NCBI RefSeq assembly: GCF_036962685.1
Contig: NZ_JBALOP010000055.1
Coordinates: forward strand, 1-64,000
DNA from: Ferdinandcohnia sp036962685
GTDB taxonomy: Bacteria > Bacillota > Bacilli > Bacillales > Bacillaceae_L
Length of the DNA stretch: 64,000 nucleotides
Direction of reading: 5' to 3'
Shown: in pieces, positions 32,744-41,243 of the stretch
Layout: each line of letters starts with the position of its first letter
How positions within the stretch are numbered: the stretch's first letter is position 1
Made by a program: the position numbers and the translations under genes
Notes under the pieces: generated by a model
The model's input: the letters and a program-made list of their open reading frames with translations, nothing else
Told to the model about the DNA's origin: nothing
Database searches by the model: none

Positions 32744-32948
32744 AGTTACTAAATTTCTTTCACTTGACCCATATAACCAAAAAGAAGTGAAACTTACCAT
32801 AGTTGACAAAAAATTTGGTGTGGAATTCCCAAATACTTCTACACAACATACTTCTGACAAACAGCAAAAATGAACTGAATCACTTTTGAACAATCCAAGT
32901 TTTATGCAAGCTGTAATTGAAAAGGTAACTCAAAACATATCAAAATAA
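32742..32948 (+). pseudogene. remnant of a small unidentified gene
   Basis: One frame reads FLSLDPYNQKEVKLTIVDKK, then FGVEFPNTS, is cut by an in-frame TGA at 32871, and continues NPSFMQAVIEKVTQNISK to a TAA. The composition is protein-like, and a terminator follows directly, but there is no start codon or ribosome binding site at the left end. It looks like the C-terminal part of a lost gene. The family is not recognised. Confidence 0.5.
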
Positions 32949-32953
32949 TAGAT

Positions 32954-32987
32954 ACACGGAACCAATTATTTGATTCCGTGTTTTTTC
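32954..32987 (+). terminator. terminator after the remnant gene
   Basis: ACACGGAA (32954-32961) pairs with TTCCGTGT (32974-32981), followed by TTTTTC. Confidence 0.85.
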
Positions 32988-33022
32988 TTTAAATAAGTTC
33001 TAGTGTCTCAGTCATTTACATT

Positions 33023-33301
33023 TTAAGAAGAAAAATCAAAATAATTTTTCTTCAATAATCTAGGTAGTTCCATTAACTCCCTATACGTTATCTTACCATC
33101 AATTTTCTTTGTATCTACTAAGAATAGTTGGTCTTCAATTTCTTTGATAATGCGTTCTTCCTGATATTCCATTCCACATTCTTCACAATACACACTTGGT
33201 GTATCTGAAATTTCGATTGCACGCGTTCCATCTGGTAACTCCCAAAACACGCTATTCGTTGTTTCAATCGCTTTTTCGGATTCACACCACATACATTTCA
33301 A
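33023..33301 (-). CDS. yokU: YokU family zinc-ribbon-like protein
   Basis: A 92-residue cytosolic protein. Two CxxC pairs, CMWC at 3-6 and CEEC near 39-42, suggest a zinc-binding ribbon of the MqsA/YgiT antitoxin type without the HTH domain. It belongs to the YokU family that accompanies kamA in Bacillus. Start is TTG, eight bases after AGGAGG, 12 bases downstream of the kamA stop, so it is cotranscribed with kamA. Role unknown. A decayed copy lies 2 kb away at 30966-31192. Confidence 0.85.
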   Translation of the reverse strand: MKCMWCESEKAIETTNSVFWELPDGTRAIEISDTPSVYCEECGMEYQEERIIKEIEDQLFLVDTKKIDGKITYRELMELPRLLKKNYFDFSS

Positions 33302-33313
33302 CAGTATTACCTC

Positions 33314-34726
33314 CTAACTAGATGCTTCCTCTTCTTTACCGCCCTGCATTTTTTTCAATGTCGATTGATATTTTTTCTCCTTCAATTCATCACGTTTGTC
33401 ACGTTTATCCTTTAATGTACTGTGAGTTGGATCTTCAATGTATTTCTTTCTGCGAGAAATTCGGTTGATACCTTCTGGGACAAGATTGAATCCTTCCCCC
33501 AACAGACCTGCAATTCCAGCAGTTGATTTTTTATCATCAAGAGAGCCAACATGCTCTGTAAAATAAGCGTCCGCACGACCAGGTACATAGTTCTCTGGCT
33601 CCGGATAAGTTGTAATCACACCTTCAAAGTTTCTCAGCACCACTTTTTCTGGACTTTGTGAAATCAGATAATTTGGCTGCACCGCAATTTTTCCGCCACC
33701 ACCAGGGGCATCTACTACAAAGGTTGGGACTGCATACCCCGAAGTATGTCCTCGCAACCCTTCAATGATTTCTAGTCCCTTTGATACAGGTGCTCTAAAG
33801 TGGCCGATTCCTTCAGATAAATCACATTGATAAATATAATACGGACGAACTCTGATTTTAACTAAGTCATGCATCAGTTTTTTCATGATTTCTACGCTGT
33901 CGTTAATGCCTGCTAAAATAACGGATTGATTTCCGACTGGAACCCCACTGTTAACCAACATTTCACACGCTTTTTTCGCTTCTTCAGTAATCTCAATTGA
34001 TGTGTTGAAATGGGTATTTAACCAAACAGGATGGTATTTCTTTAAAATATTGCAAAGGTTTTCGGTAATACGCTGTGGGAACACAACCGGTGCTCTTGTT
34101 CCAATTCGAATGATTTCCACATGTGGAATTCCGCGTAAATTTTTCAAAATGTACTCAAGGATATTGTCATTAATAAGCAGACCGTCACCACCGGAAATGA
34201 GGACGTCACGCACTTCAGGTGTGTTTGCGATATAGCCAATTGCAGCATCCAGCTGTTTTTTCGGCACCCCCATGCCGATTTGGCCGGAAAATCGTCTTCT
34301 CGTACAATAGCGGCAATACATTGAACATTGGTTTGTTACTAAAAAGAGGACACGGTCTGGATAACGGTGGGTCAGACCAGCAACCGGTGAATCCTCATCT
34401 TCTTCAAGGGGATCCTCTAAATCGTATTTCGTCTTATAAATTTCCTTCCCAATGGGCACTGACTGCATCCGAATCGGACAGCGTGGATCATCTGGATTCA
34501 TTAATGAAGCATAATAAGGCGTTATATTTAAAGGAATCGTCTTTGTCGAAATTAAGACACCCTCTTCTTCCTCCGGTGTTAGGTTAATTACCTTGCGTAA
34601 ATCATCAACCGTACGGATTGTATTCGTTAATTGCCAAATCCAATCATTCCATTGCTCCTCTGTTACATCCTTCCATAATTCAATGTCCTTCCAATGACGC
34701 TTAGGTTTATATAAGTTCATCTGCAT
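33314..34726 (-). CDS. kamA: lysine 2,3-aminomutase
   Basis: A 470-residue radical SAM enzyme. The 4Fe-4S cluster ligands are Cys134, Cys138 and Cys141 in TNQCSMYCRYCTRRR. The PLP-binding lysine is Lys346 in DAPGGGGKIAV. ISGGDGLLINDN is the SAM-binding GGD segment. It converts L-lysine to L-beta-lysine, which in the same locus is acetylated by AblB or degraded. GGAGGAG precedes the ATG at 34726; a longer frame upstream has no site. A near-consensus sigma-54 promoter lies 30 bases upstream, and the sigma-54 activator gene is directly before it. Confidence 0.97.
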   Translation of the reverse strand: MQMNLYKPKRHWKDIELWKDVTEEQWNDWIWQLTNTIRTVDDLRKVINLTPEEEEGVLISTKTIPLNITPYYASLMNPDDPRCPIRMQSVPIGKEIYKTKYDLEDPLEEDEDSPVAGLTHRYPDRVLFLVTNQCSMYCRYCTRRRFSGQIGMGVPKKQLDAAIGYIANTPEVRDVLISGGDGLLINDNILEYILKNLRGIPHVEIIRIGTRAPVVFPQRITENLCNILKKYHPVWLNTHFNTSIEITEEAKKACEMLVNSGVPVGNQSVILAGINDSVEIMKKLMHDLVKIRVRPYYIYQCDLSEGIGHFRAPVSKGLEIIEGLRGHTSGYAVPTFVVDAPGGGGKIAVQPNYLISQSPEKVVLRNFEGVITTYPEPENYVPGRADAYFTEHVGSLDDKKSTAGIAGLLGEGFNLVPEGINRISRRKKYIEDPTHSTLKDKRDKRDELKEKKYQSTLKKMQGGKEEEASS

Positions 34727-34755
34727 AAAAAATCTCCTCCCTACGATTAGTAACA

Positions 34756-34771
34756 TGCAAGTAGCATGCCA
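34756..34771 (-). promoter_or_regulatory. sigma-54 (-24/-12) promoter of kamA
   Basis: On the minus strand TGGCATGCTACTTGCA matches the consensus TGGCACGnnnnTTGCA at all but one base, with exact spacing of the GG and GC elements. It is 30 bases before the kamA ATG. The gene immediately upstream encodes a sigma-54-dependent activator. Confidence 0.88.
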
Positions 34772-34810
34772 ACTATTAAGTAGGAAGGAGGATTTCAGTA
34801 AATTGGACTA

Positions 34811-36181
34811 TTAGTTCTTCTTTTGTAATTTGTATTGTAAGGTTTGGCGTGGGATTTCAAGGAGTTTTGCGGCTTGATTAACGTTCCCGCCTGATTTTTT
34901 CATTGCAGCTTCAATTAAGGAATTTTCCGTTTCTTTTACGGCCAATCGCAGTGGTTTTAACGCTAGGTTTGTAGATATAGCCTTAGATTCGACAAGATGA
35001 TTTGGAAGTAAGTCCTTTGTGAGACTCGAGCCTTCTGCCATGATCATCGCGTGTTCAATAATATGTTTTAACTCACGGACATTTCCCGGCCATTTGTAGT
35101 CAGCAAAAAGTTCAAGAACATCATCGTCTACTTTTGAAATATTTTTTTGAAAGCTATGGTTATAGAGCCTAATAAAATGGTCCACTAAAAATGGGATATC
35201 TTCAATACGTTCTCGCAATGGCGGAATATCGAGTGAAAAAACATTCAATCTGTAATACAAGTCCGGCCGTAATTCACCTGCATCGACACATTCAGACGGA
35301 TATTTGTTTAACGCAACAATTACGCGGACATCGACTTGGAGGGCTTTCGGGCTACCGATTCTGCGCACCATTCCATCCTCAAGAACACGAAGTAATCGTG
35401 TTTGAAGTTCAAGCGGCATCGAATTAATTTCGTCTAAAAAAAGTGTCCCACCATGGGCAATTTCAAATAACCCGGCACGGTCGACCGCACCTGTATAACT
35501 GCCTTTTACCGTTCCAAATAAAATGCTTTCTAATAAACTTTCAGGTAATGCCGCACAGTTTTGTGCGATAAATGGTGCCTGTCGACGTTGCGATTCATTG
35601 TGAATTGCTTGAACAACAAGCTCTTTTCCAGTACCGGTTTCCCCGTACACCAAAACCGTTGATGAAGATTTCGCAACCTTGGTTGCTTGCTGCTTCACAT
35701 GGTTAAAGCGCTCATTTCTCGTCAGGATGTCATGAAAAGTGTATTTAGCTCCGTAAATCTCATTCGGCTTTTTCGTAACACCGTGAACCTTTGATTGAAG
35801 GTCCATCAATTTATTGGATAAGTCTTTGATCTTTGAGTAATCTTTTCCAATCTCAACGGCACCAATGAAGGTACCGTTTATTTTAATCGGAAGGGTTGTA
35901 TTCACTGTATCGATTAGCTTTCCCCATTTATTTTTATAGGTTTGGGGGAGATGAAAAATCGGCTGCTTAGTGCGGATGACCTTTAAAAGTGTGCTAGAAT
36001 CTTCATTTAAGGAGGGAAAAACCTCAAGTATGTGCTTTCCAAGGACCTCCTCACGGTGAAGCCCATCATGCTCTGCAGCAACCTGATTATAGAAGATGGT
36101 GATTCCTTCCTCGTTTACCACATGAATGGCTTCATCAATACTATCTAAAATGGCGATAACTAGTTCTTTTCCGATTTGCAC
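34811..36181 (-). CDS. kamR: sigma-54-dependent activator KamR
   Basis: A 456-residue bacterial enhancer-binding protein. Residues 9-112 form a PAS domain. The AAA+ domain has Walker A GETGTGKE at 180-187, the sigma-54-contact loop as GSYTGA at 227-232 (usual form GAFTGA) and Walker B GGTLFLDE at 244-251. Arginines follow in the RIGSPKALQVDVRVI region. A FIS-type helix-turn-helix closes the protein at about 422-456 (GGNVNQAAKLLEIPRQTLQY). The role as activator of kamA is inferred from the promoter next door and from the kam locus of B. thuringiensis, where such a regulator is called KamR. GTG start after GGGAGGTGGG. Confidence 0.85.
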   Translation of the reverse strand: MQIGKELVIAILDSIDEAIHVVNEEGITIFYNQVAAEHDGLHREEVLGKHILEVFPSLNEDSSTLLKVIRTKQPIFHLPQTYKNKWGKLIDTVNTTLPIKINGTFIGAVEIGKDYSKIKDLSNKLMDLQSKVHGVTKKPNEIYGAKYTFHDILTRNERFNHVKQQATKVAKSSSTVLVYGETGTGKELVVQAIHNESQRRQAPFIAQNCAALPESLLESILFGTVKGSYTGAVDRAGLFEIAHGGTLFLDEINSMPLELQTRLLRVLEDGMVRRIGSPKALQVDVRVIVALNKYPSECVDAGELRPDLYYRLNVFSLDIPPLRERIEDIPFLVDHFIRLYNHSFQKNISKVDDDVLELFADYKWPGNVRELKHIIEHAMIMAEGSSLTKDLLPNHLVESKAISTNLALKPLRLAVKETENSLIEAAMKKSGGNVNQAAKLLEIPRQTLQYKLQKKN

Positions 36182-36224
36182 AGCATCCCACCTCCCTAAT
36201 CACATGATGAAATTCTGGCGCTCG

Positions 36225-36242
36225 ATGCCGAAAATTCGGCAT
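36225..36242. promoter_or_regulatory. perfect 18-base palindrome between ablB and kamR
   Basis: ATGCCGAAAATTCGGCAT is a perfect inverted repeat located between the ablB stop and the kamR start. No T run follows. It could be an operator, an attenuating hairpin or an mRNA-processing site. Confidence 0.45.
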
Positions 36243-36243
36243 A

Positions 36244-37098
36244 TTACATCTTAGCGAGATCTTTCACCCACACATTCATATCTTCAATCTTGTCAAAAAT
36301 ATAGCAATTGTTTGTGACTCTGCCAGTATAAGAGTAGCCTAACTGATAGAAACTTTTGTTCATCCCATATGAAAGGGCCCTTGCAATCGAATAGGCACAA
36401 TAAATTCCATTATTCATAAGCTCTTTTTCAAGTTCAACTAAGAGCTTTTTCATTAATCCGTGCTTCCGGTATGCATCAAGAGTCGCACAATCGGTGAGTT
36501 CTGCATTGAAAAATGTTGGATTTACATCGGCTGAAGCACTACTTACGATCACACCATTGTCCTCAACTACATAAAAAATCGTTGAATCCTTCATCACTTG
36601 CTGAATATAGTCTGGTTTGTTTAATGGTGTTGGATAAATTTGAAACACAGTATTATATAAAGCGGATAGCTGGACTGCGTCTTCCACTGTTGCTTTGCGG
36701 ATTAAAAAATGGGTGTCTGTTGGTTTGTTTTCCCGTGGGTTTCTAAGGATATCAGTAATGATTCTTTCTTCTTCCATCCATTTTTCACTATTTCGTCGTT
36801 CATTTGTAAAATATTTCGTGACAAAATAGGCATCACTGCCATTAAAATATTTTTGAAGCATTGCTTCGATCATATAACCGCGAGCCATAAAATTAGACAA
36901 GTCCTCACGTTTTGCCATAATAATAATTTTTTCAAAGGAATGCTTTTCGGCAATCTCATTAACCTCATCCAAAAGGGAATAAAGATGACCACGATACTCT
37001 AATACTCGTAGCCTACGATTAAAATAATCAACGACGATATTTGCTTGATATGTAGCGGCGTTTATTAGTTTTTGTTCACTGTACTTCTTAACTGACAC
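36244..37098 (-). CDS. ablB: beta-lysine N6-acetyltransferase (YodP)
   Basis: A 284-residue enzyme. The C-terminal part is a GNAT domain, with HFLIRKATVEDAVQLSALYN opening near 127, the CoA loop region CATLDAYRKHGLMKKLL near 210 and a terminal GYSYTGRVTNNCYI. The N-terminal 120 residues are specific to the AblB/YodP family. It makes N-epsilon-acetyl-beta-lysine, an osmolyte in methanogens and some bacteria, from the product of KamA. Here it lies upstream of kamR and downstream of yodQ in one direction. AGGAGG precedes the ATG at 37098. Confidence 0.87.
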   Translation of the reverse strand: MSVKKYSEQKLINAATYQANIVVDYFNRRLRVLEYRGHLYSLLDEVNEIAEKHSFEKIIIMAKREDLSNFMARGYMIEAMLQKYFNGSDAYFVTKYFTNERRNSEKWMEEERIITDILRNPRENKPTDTHFLIRKATVEDAVQLSALYNTVFQIYPTPLNKPDYIQQVMKDSTIFYVVEDNGVIVSSASADVNPTFFNAELTDCATLDAYRKHGLMKKLLVELEKELMNNGIYCAYSIARALSYGMNKSFYQLGYSYTGRVTNNCYIFDKIEDMNVWVKDLAKM

Positions 37099-37136
37099 AT
37101 CAAACCTCCTATAAAATCTTTTCTACTATCATAACA

Positions 37137-38408
37137 CTAATCTTCTGAAACTTCACACCACTGTAAAATCGTTTGAGCAATGATTTCCGCTGATTCGAAC
37201 ATGCGTTCAAGCTCTATATACTCATTCGGGTAATGGGCAACCTCTGTTGTTCCTGGACCAAAAACAATCGTTGGGATATTACCAACCGCTGTTAAAAGTC
37301 CACCGTCCGTGCCCCAAGGCGATGCTTCAATTACCGGTTCCTCGCCCTTCACCTGTTTAAAGCTACTTTTTAAAAGATTTATAAGTTCGTGTTCAGGATC
37401 AATCGTCCCTGGTACCCATCGTGCTCCAAACCACTCAAGTCCAACCGGATGGTCTTGGAACCATTTATCAATCTCAGATAATTTTTCGAGCCATTGTTGC
37501 ATTTCGGATTTTGCGTTGTCGATCGTTTCCTCTGGTGCAACCCCCATTCGACCTTCAATTGTGACAACGTCCGGAACAGAGGATGGCCACGTTCCACCCT
37601 GAATTTTTCCAATGTTAATCGGGACAGGAATTGGTGTATTTTTATACAAAGGGTCATTAATCGCACCATTGCGAATCATTTCCAGTTTTAAAAGATGATT
37701 GATAACGATCATAGATTTTTCGATTGCACTAACACCCTCGTATCTCGTTCCCCCATGTGCAATCCGCCCAAAAATATCAATTTTAAACCAAAGAGATCCT
37801 TGCTGCTTTGGAAATATCTTCATATTTGTCGGCTCTGGGATGATTGCCCCATCTGCTTTATAACCTTTTAAAATGGCCGCAAGCGTACCAGCACCACCAC
37901 TTTCTTCTTCTATAACACTTTGAAATATAATGTCTCCTTTTAAGTGAATGCCAGATTCCTTGATAGCTTGGATGGCCAAAAGGAGGGCAACATTTCCACC
38001 TTTCATATCGGTGGAGCCGCGTCCGTATAGTTTTCCATCCTTCACTTCAGCAGAGTATGGGTCCATATCCCATTGCGTGATATCACCTTCTGGAACGACA
38101 TCGATATGACCATTTAAGAGAAGGGATTTTCCACCTCCTGTCCCTTTAAGGACCCCTACAACATTGGGACTGTCAAGAAAATTGGTTCGAAGTGACACAA
38201 AATAAGGATGCTTTAACAGTTCTGTGCCATTTGGCTCCCAGATGTCAATTTCCATCCCAAGCTGCCTGCATTTTTCAATGATGATTGCCTGCGAGGATCG
38301 TTCATTCCCTTGGAGACTCGGTTCTTGAACGAGTTTTTTTAAAAGACGGATGCCCTTACTCTTGTTTTCCTGTATCCACTTTTTAACTTTCATATTATAA
38401 TCACTCAC
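37137..38408 (-). CDS. yodQ: ArgE/DapE-type M20 deacylase (YodQ)
   Basis: A 423-residue peptidase-M20 enzyme. The dinuclear zinc site is visible: LLLNGHIDVVP near 96, GRGSTDMKGGN near 128, the catalytic glutamate pair in SVIEEESGG near 165 and the last ligand region VAHYPNEYIEL near 397. This branch, YodQ, is found in kam loci and is thought to deacylate an N-acyl derivative of a lysine-pathway intermediate. Which one is not established. Overlap-free but close spacing (18 bases) to yodR. GTG start near GGGGAGGAG. Confidence 0.85.
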   Translation of the reverse strand: MSDYNMKVKKWIQENKSKGIRLLKKLVQEPSLQGNERSSQAIIIEKCRQLGMEIDIWEPNGTELLKHPYFVSLRTNFLDSPNVVGVLKGTGGGKSLLLNGHIDVVPEGDITQWDMDPYSAEVKDGKLYGRGSTDMKGGNVALLLAIQAIKESGIHLKGDIIFQSVIEEESGGAGTLAAILKGYKADGAIIPEPTNMKIFPKQQGSLWFKIDIFGRIAHGGTRYEGVSAIEKSMIVINHLLKLEMIRNGAINDPLYKNTPIPVPINIGKIQGGTWPSSVPDVVTIEGRMGVAPEETIDNAKSEMQQWLEKLSEIDKWFQDHPVGLEWFGARWVPGTIDPEHELINLLKSSFKQVKGEEPVIEASPWGTDGGLLTAVGNIPTIVFGPGTTEVAHYPNEYIELERMFESAEIIAQTILQWCEVSED

Positions 38409-38425
38409 ACACTTCTCCTCCCCTT

Positions 38426-39088
38426 TTAGGATAGTTGTGAGATCGTTTCATCCCACTTCAATTCAGCACTCGTATTTTTAACGACATCCTCTACTGTAAA
38501 AGGAGCCATTACTTCAAGTAAATGAAGACCTTCCTCCCTTACCTCGATTACAGCCATATCAGTGATAATGAGATTGACACAGTGTTTCGAAGTGAGTGGC
38601 AGACTGCATTCTTTGACAATCTTGGAGTATCCATGTTTGTCAACATGATTCATTAAGACAATCACTTTCTTTGCTTTTTGGGCAAGCTCCATCGCCCCAC
38701 CCATGCCCGGGACGCGTTTGCCTGGAACAATCCAATTTGCGAGGTCACCTTTTTCACTGACCTGAAGTGAGCCTAAAATTGTTATATCAATATAACCACG
38801 ACGAATCATGCCAAAGGCGATAGAACTATCAAAATAAGACGAACCTGTGACAGTAGTTACTGGGTAACCGGCAGCATTGCAAAGATTCTCATCCTCTTCA
38901 CCCTTGTTTGGGCTTGGACCGATTCCTAAAATACCGTTTTCCGCATGAACCATGACGTTTATTCCTTCAGGTAGGTGATTTGGAACGAGGGAAGGAATCC
39001 CAATCCCAAGATTAACAATCATTCCATCCTTGATTTCCTGTGCAGCCCGTTTTGCAATTCGATTGCGAATATCTACTCCCATACCCAT
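38426..39088 (-). CDS. yodR: CoA-transferase subunit B (YodR)
   Basis: About 220 residues, AtoA/ScoB type. The catalytic glutamate lies in HAENGILGIGP near residue 48. The glycine loop GAMELAQKAKKVI and VNLIITDMAVIEV are family landmarks. It pairs with the alpha subunit encoded by the overlapping upstream gene (yodS) to make a 3-oxoacid CoA-transferase-like enzyme. In the kam locus the acceptor is believed to be a lysine-degradation acid. ATG at 39088 follows GGGAGGGG; a TTG two codons before is possible. The coding regions of yodS and yodR overlap by about 16 bases. Confidence 0.88.
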   Translation of the reverse strand: MGMGVDIRNRIAKRAAQEIKDGMIVNLGIGIPSLVPNHLPEGINVMVHAENGILGIGPSPNKGEEDENLCNAAGYPVTTVTGSSYFDSSIAFGMIRRGYIDITILGSLQVSEKGDLANWIVPGKRVPGMGGAMELAQKAKKVIVLMNHVDKHGYSKIVKECSLPLTSKHCVNLIITDMAVIEVREEGLHLLEVMAPFTVEDVVKNTSAELKWDETISQLS

Positions 39089-39768
39089 TTCCAATTCACC
39101 CCTCCCGTTTCGATAATCATATCGACATATATTCCTGGTGTAATGATTTCCTCAGGGTCAAGCTCTGAGAGAGGTACAATTTCTTCAACCTCGGCAATCG
39201 TGAATTTTCCAGCCATTGCGACGAGTGGATTCATATTTCGGGCACTTTTGTCATAGACCAGGTTACCGAATGGATCGCACTTTTTCGCAAAAATGATGGA
39301 AACATCGGCAGTAAGCGGCTTTTCTAAAAGATAATTCGTACCATCAACGGGAATAATTTGTTTTCCATTCGATACGATTTCATTATCAATTCCGACATCT
39401 ACTAAAATGCCACCAAGCCCTACTCCACCTGCACGAATTCGTTCCGCAAGCGTCCCTTGAGGAGAAAATTCGATGTCCATTTTTCCTTCTGTCATTAATT
39501 GTCCTGCAACGGGGTTTGAACCAATGTGAGATACAATGCATTTCTTCGCATGACCACGACTTACAAGTTTCCCAATTCCGATATTAGGAAAACCAGTGTC
39601 ATTTCCAATCAAAGTCAACTCCCTTACATCTTTATCTAACAAACCATCAATAAGTGTTGGGGGACTTCCTATCCCACCAAATCCCCCAAACATTACAGTT
39701 GTTCCATCATTGATATGTTTGAGTGCCTCTTCTAAAGTTGAAATCTTATTGTAGCGATTTTGAATCAA
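39073..39768 (-). CDS. yodS: CoA-transferase subunit A (YodS)
   Basis: A 231-residue alpha subunit, AtoD/ScoA type. GGFGGIGSPPTLIDGL near 27 is the CoA-binding glycine loop, and EFSPQGTLAERIRAGGVGL near 100 is a family landmark. It forms a heteromer with YodR. Start is TTG, seven bases after GGAGGTG. It lies 17 bases after yodT in the same operon. Confidence 0.9.
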   Translation of the reverse strand: MIQNRYNKISTLEEALKHINDGTTVMFGGFGGIGSPPTLIDGLLDKDVRELTLIGNDTGFPNIGIGKLVSRGHAKKCIVSHIGSNPVAGQLMTEGKMDIEFSPQGTLAERIRAGGVGLGGILVDVGIDNEIVSNGKQIIPVDGTNYLLEKPLTADVSIIFAKKCDPFGNLVYDKSARNMNPLVAMAGKFTIAEVEEIVPLSELDPEEIITPGIYVDMIIETGGVNWKWVWE

Positions 39769-39785
39769 TCTATGACACCTCCATA

Positions 39786-41141
39786 TTATGCTGTAATAAC
39801 ACCTTTATTCTTTAGTTCTGTTTCCACATCCTTTAAGGTTTGATCAAGGAGTTCGATTAGTTCATTGATTTGTTCTCTTGTGATTGTTAGTGGTGGTGCA
39901 ACAAGGATGGCATCGCCGCCAACACCTTCAATTCCAGCCGCAGCGGGATAGAGTAAGAGACCATTTTTCTGACCCCGGCTAACAACAAGTGACGTTAAAT
40001 CAATTTCCTTTTTAAATGGAAATTTTGTCATCATGTCGGACACAAATTCAATTCCACACATTAATCCTTTCCCGCGAATATCACCAATAATCGGGTGCAT
40101 TTTTTGTAATTCTTGTAGTTTCGAAATGAGGTATATTCCTTGTTTCTCAGATTTTTCAACGAGATTATGAGTTTCGATGTAATTAATGACTGCTAAAGCC
40201 ACTGCTGCCGACTGAGGGTTCGCACTAAAGGTGTGTCCGCTCATAACCAGCTTTGAGCCCTTTTGTATAGGCTCCATCACCTTTTCACTTACGAGTGTTG
40301 CTGCAACCGGTGTGTAACCCGCACTCATCCCTTTTCCAAGGGCAATGATATCTGCTTTTGTATCCCAATGTTCAAGGGCAAACATTTTTCCAGTTCGCCC
40401 CATTCCTGTCATGACCTCGTCGGCAATAAATAAAATATTGTGCTTTTCACAGATTTTTTTGATGACTTGATAATAGCCTTCAGGTGGAACGATTGCACCA
40501 CCTGCTGCACCTATAATAGGCTCGGCAATAAAGGCTGCGATATGGTCAGCACCAATTCGGTTAATCGCTTGTTCCAGCTCTGTTGCACACATAAGGTTGC
40601 AGGCCGGATATGTGGTGTTAAACGGACAACGGAAGCAATAAGGCGGCTGTATCGTTGGATAGTCCTCTAGTAAAGAAACAAAGCGAGCCCTTCTTCCGGT
40701 GTGACCGGACATCGAGAGTGCACCAATCGTGATCCCGTGATAGCTCATCCAACGCGATAAAATTTTATTTTTTCCTTTGATACCTTTTTCCTGATAGTGC
40801 TGGATCGCAATTTTCATTGCCGTTTCAGTTGCTTCAGAGCCGCTGTTCACAAAAAAAGACCAGTATTCACCGCTTTTAGCTAGGTCACTTAGTTTTTTTG
40901 CTAATTTTTCAGCGGGCTCACTGGTGAATTGTGACCTGTACACAAATGAAATTTTGTGAGCTTGTTTTTCGATTTCTTCAATAATTTCCTTCACGCCATG
41001 ACCGATGCTTGCCGTGATGGCCCCAGATGAGCCATCGATGTATTTTTTTCCGTTTGTATCATATAAATAGATTCCATCTCCATGGCTAATCATCGGATAA
41101 TCCTTATCCAATAAAGGTTTAATTAAGCGGGTTTCGTCCAC
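39786..41141 (-). CDS. yodT: class III PLP-dependent aminotransferase (YodT)
   Basis: About 451 residues. PLP-site features are SGSEATETAMKIA near 97 (phosphate loop), FIADEVMTGMGRTG near 237 with the pyridine-binding Asp, and ALGKGMSAGY near 268 with the Schiff-base lysine. A four-cysteine cluster, CFRCPFNTTYPACNLMC near 180, is unusual for the fold and is shared by YodT-type members as far as I recall. It is inferred to transaminate a beta-lysine-derived intermediate. The start is GTG at 41141 after AGGAGGGG. A cre-like operator lies 37 bases upstream, in the leader. Confidence 0.88.
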   Translation of the reverse strand: MDETRLIKPLLDKDYPMISHGDGIYLYDTNGKKYIDGSSGAITASIGHGVKEIIEEIEKQAHKISFVYRSQFTSEPAEKLAKKLSDLAKSGEYWSFFVNSGSEATETAMKIAIQHYQEKGIKGKNKILSRWMSYHGITIGALSMSGHTGRRARFVSLLEDYPTIQPPYCFRCPFNTTYPACNLMCATELEQAINRIGADHIAAFIAEPIIGAAGGAIVPPEGYYQVIKKICEKHNILFIADEVMTGMGRTGKMFALEHWDTKADIIALGKGMSAGYTPVAATLVSEKVMEPIQKGSKLVMSGHTFSANPQSAAVALAVINYIETHNLVEKSEKQGIYLISKLQELQKMHPIIGDIRGKGLMCGIEFVSDMMTKFPFKKEIDLTSLVVSRGQKNGLLLYPAAAGIEGVGGDAILVAPPLTITREQINELIELLDQTLKDVETELKNKGVITA

Positions 41142-41177
41142 ACGAACCCCTCCTCGCCAAAATGGTATTACCAAAAT

Positions 41178-41191
41178 TGTAAGCGCTTTAA
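41178..41191. promoter_or_regulatory. cre site (CcpA) upstream of yodT
   Basis: TGTAAGCGCTTTAA matches the catabolite-responsive element consensus TGWAARCGYTWNCW at 13 of 14 positions. It lies between the start of yodT and its upstream neighbour, where CcpA with HPr-Ser46-P could repress the yodTSRQ-ablB operon. ptsH, the corepressor gene, is also in this window. Confidence 0.65.
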
Positions 41192-41243
41192 AAATTAAAT
41201 AGCCCATTACTACATCATATGTATGTGAAGAATGATAATTTCG

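Noticed and set aside
32657..32893. Minus-strand open frame across the terminator and remnant
   Set aside because: It covers a strong terminator, and the plus strand gives the better protein-like reading.
34002..34587. Plus-strand open frames within kamA
   Set aside because: Shadows of a gene with complete radical SAM and PLP motifs.
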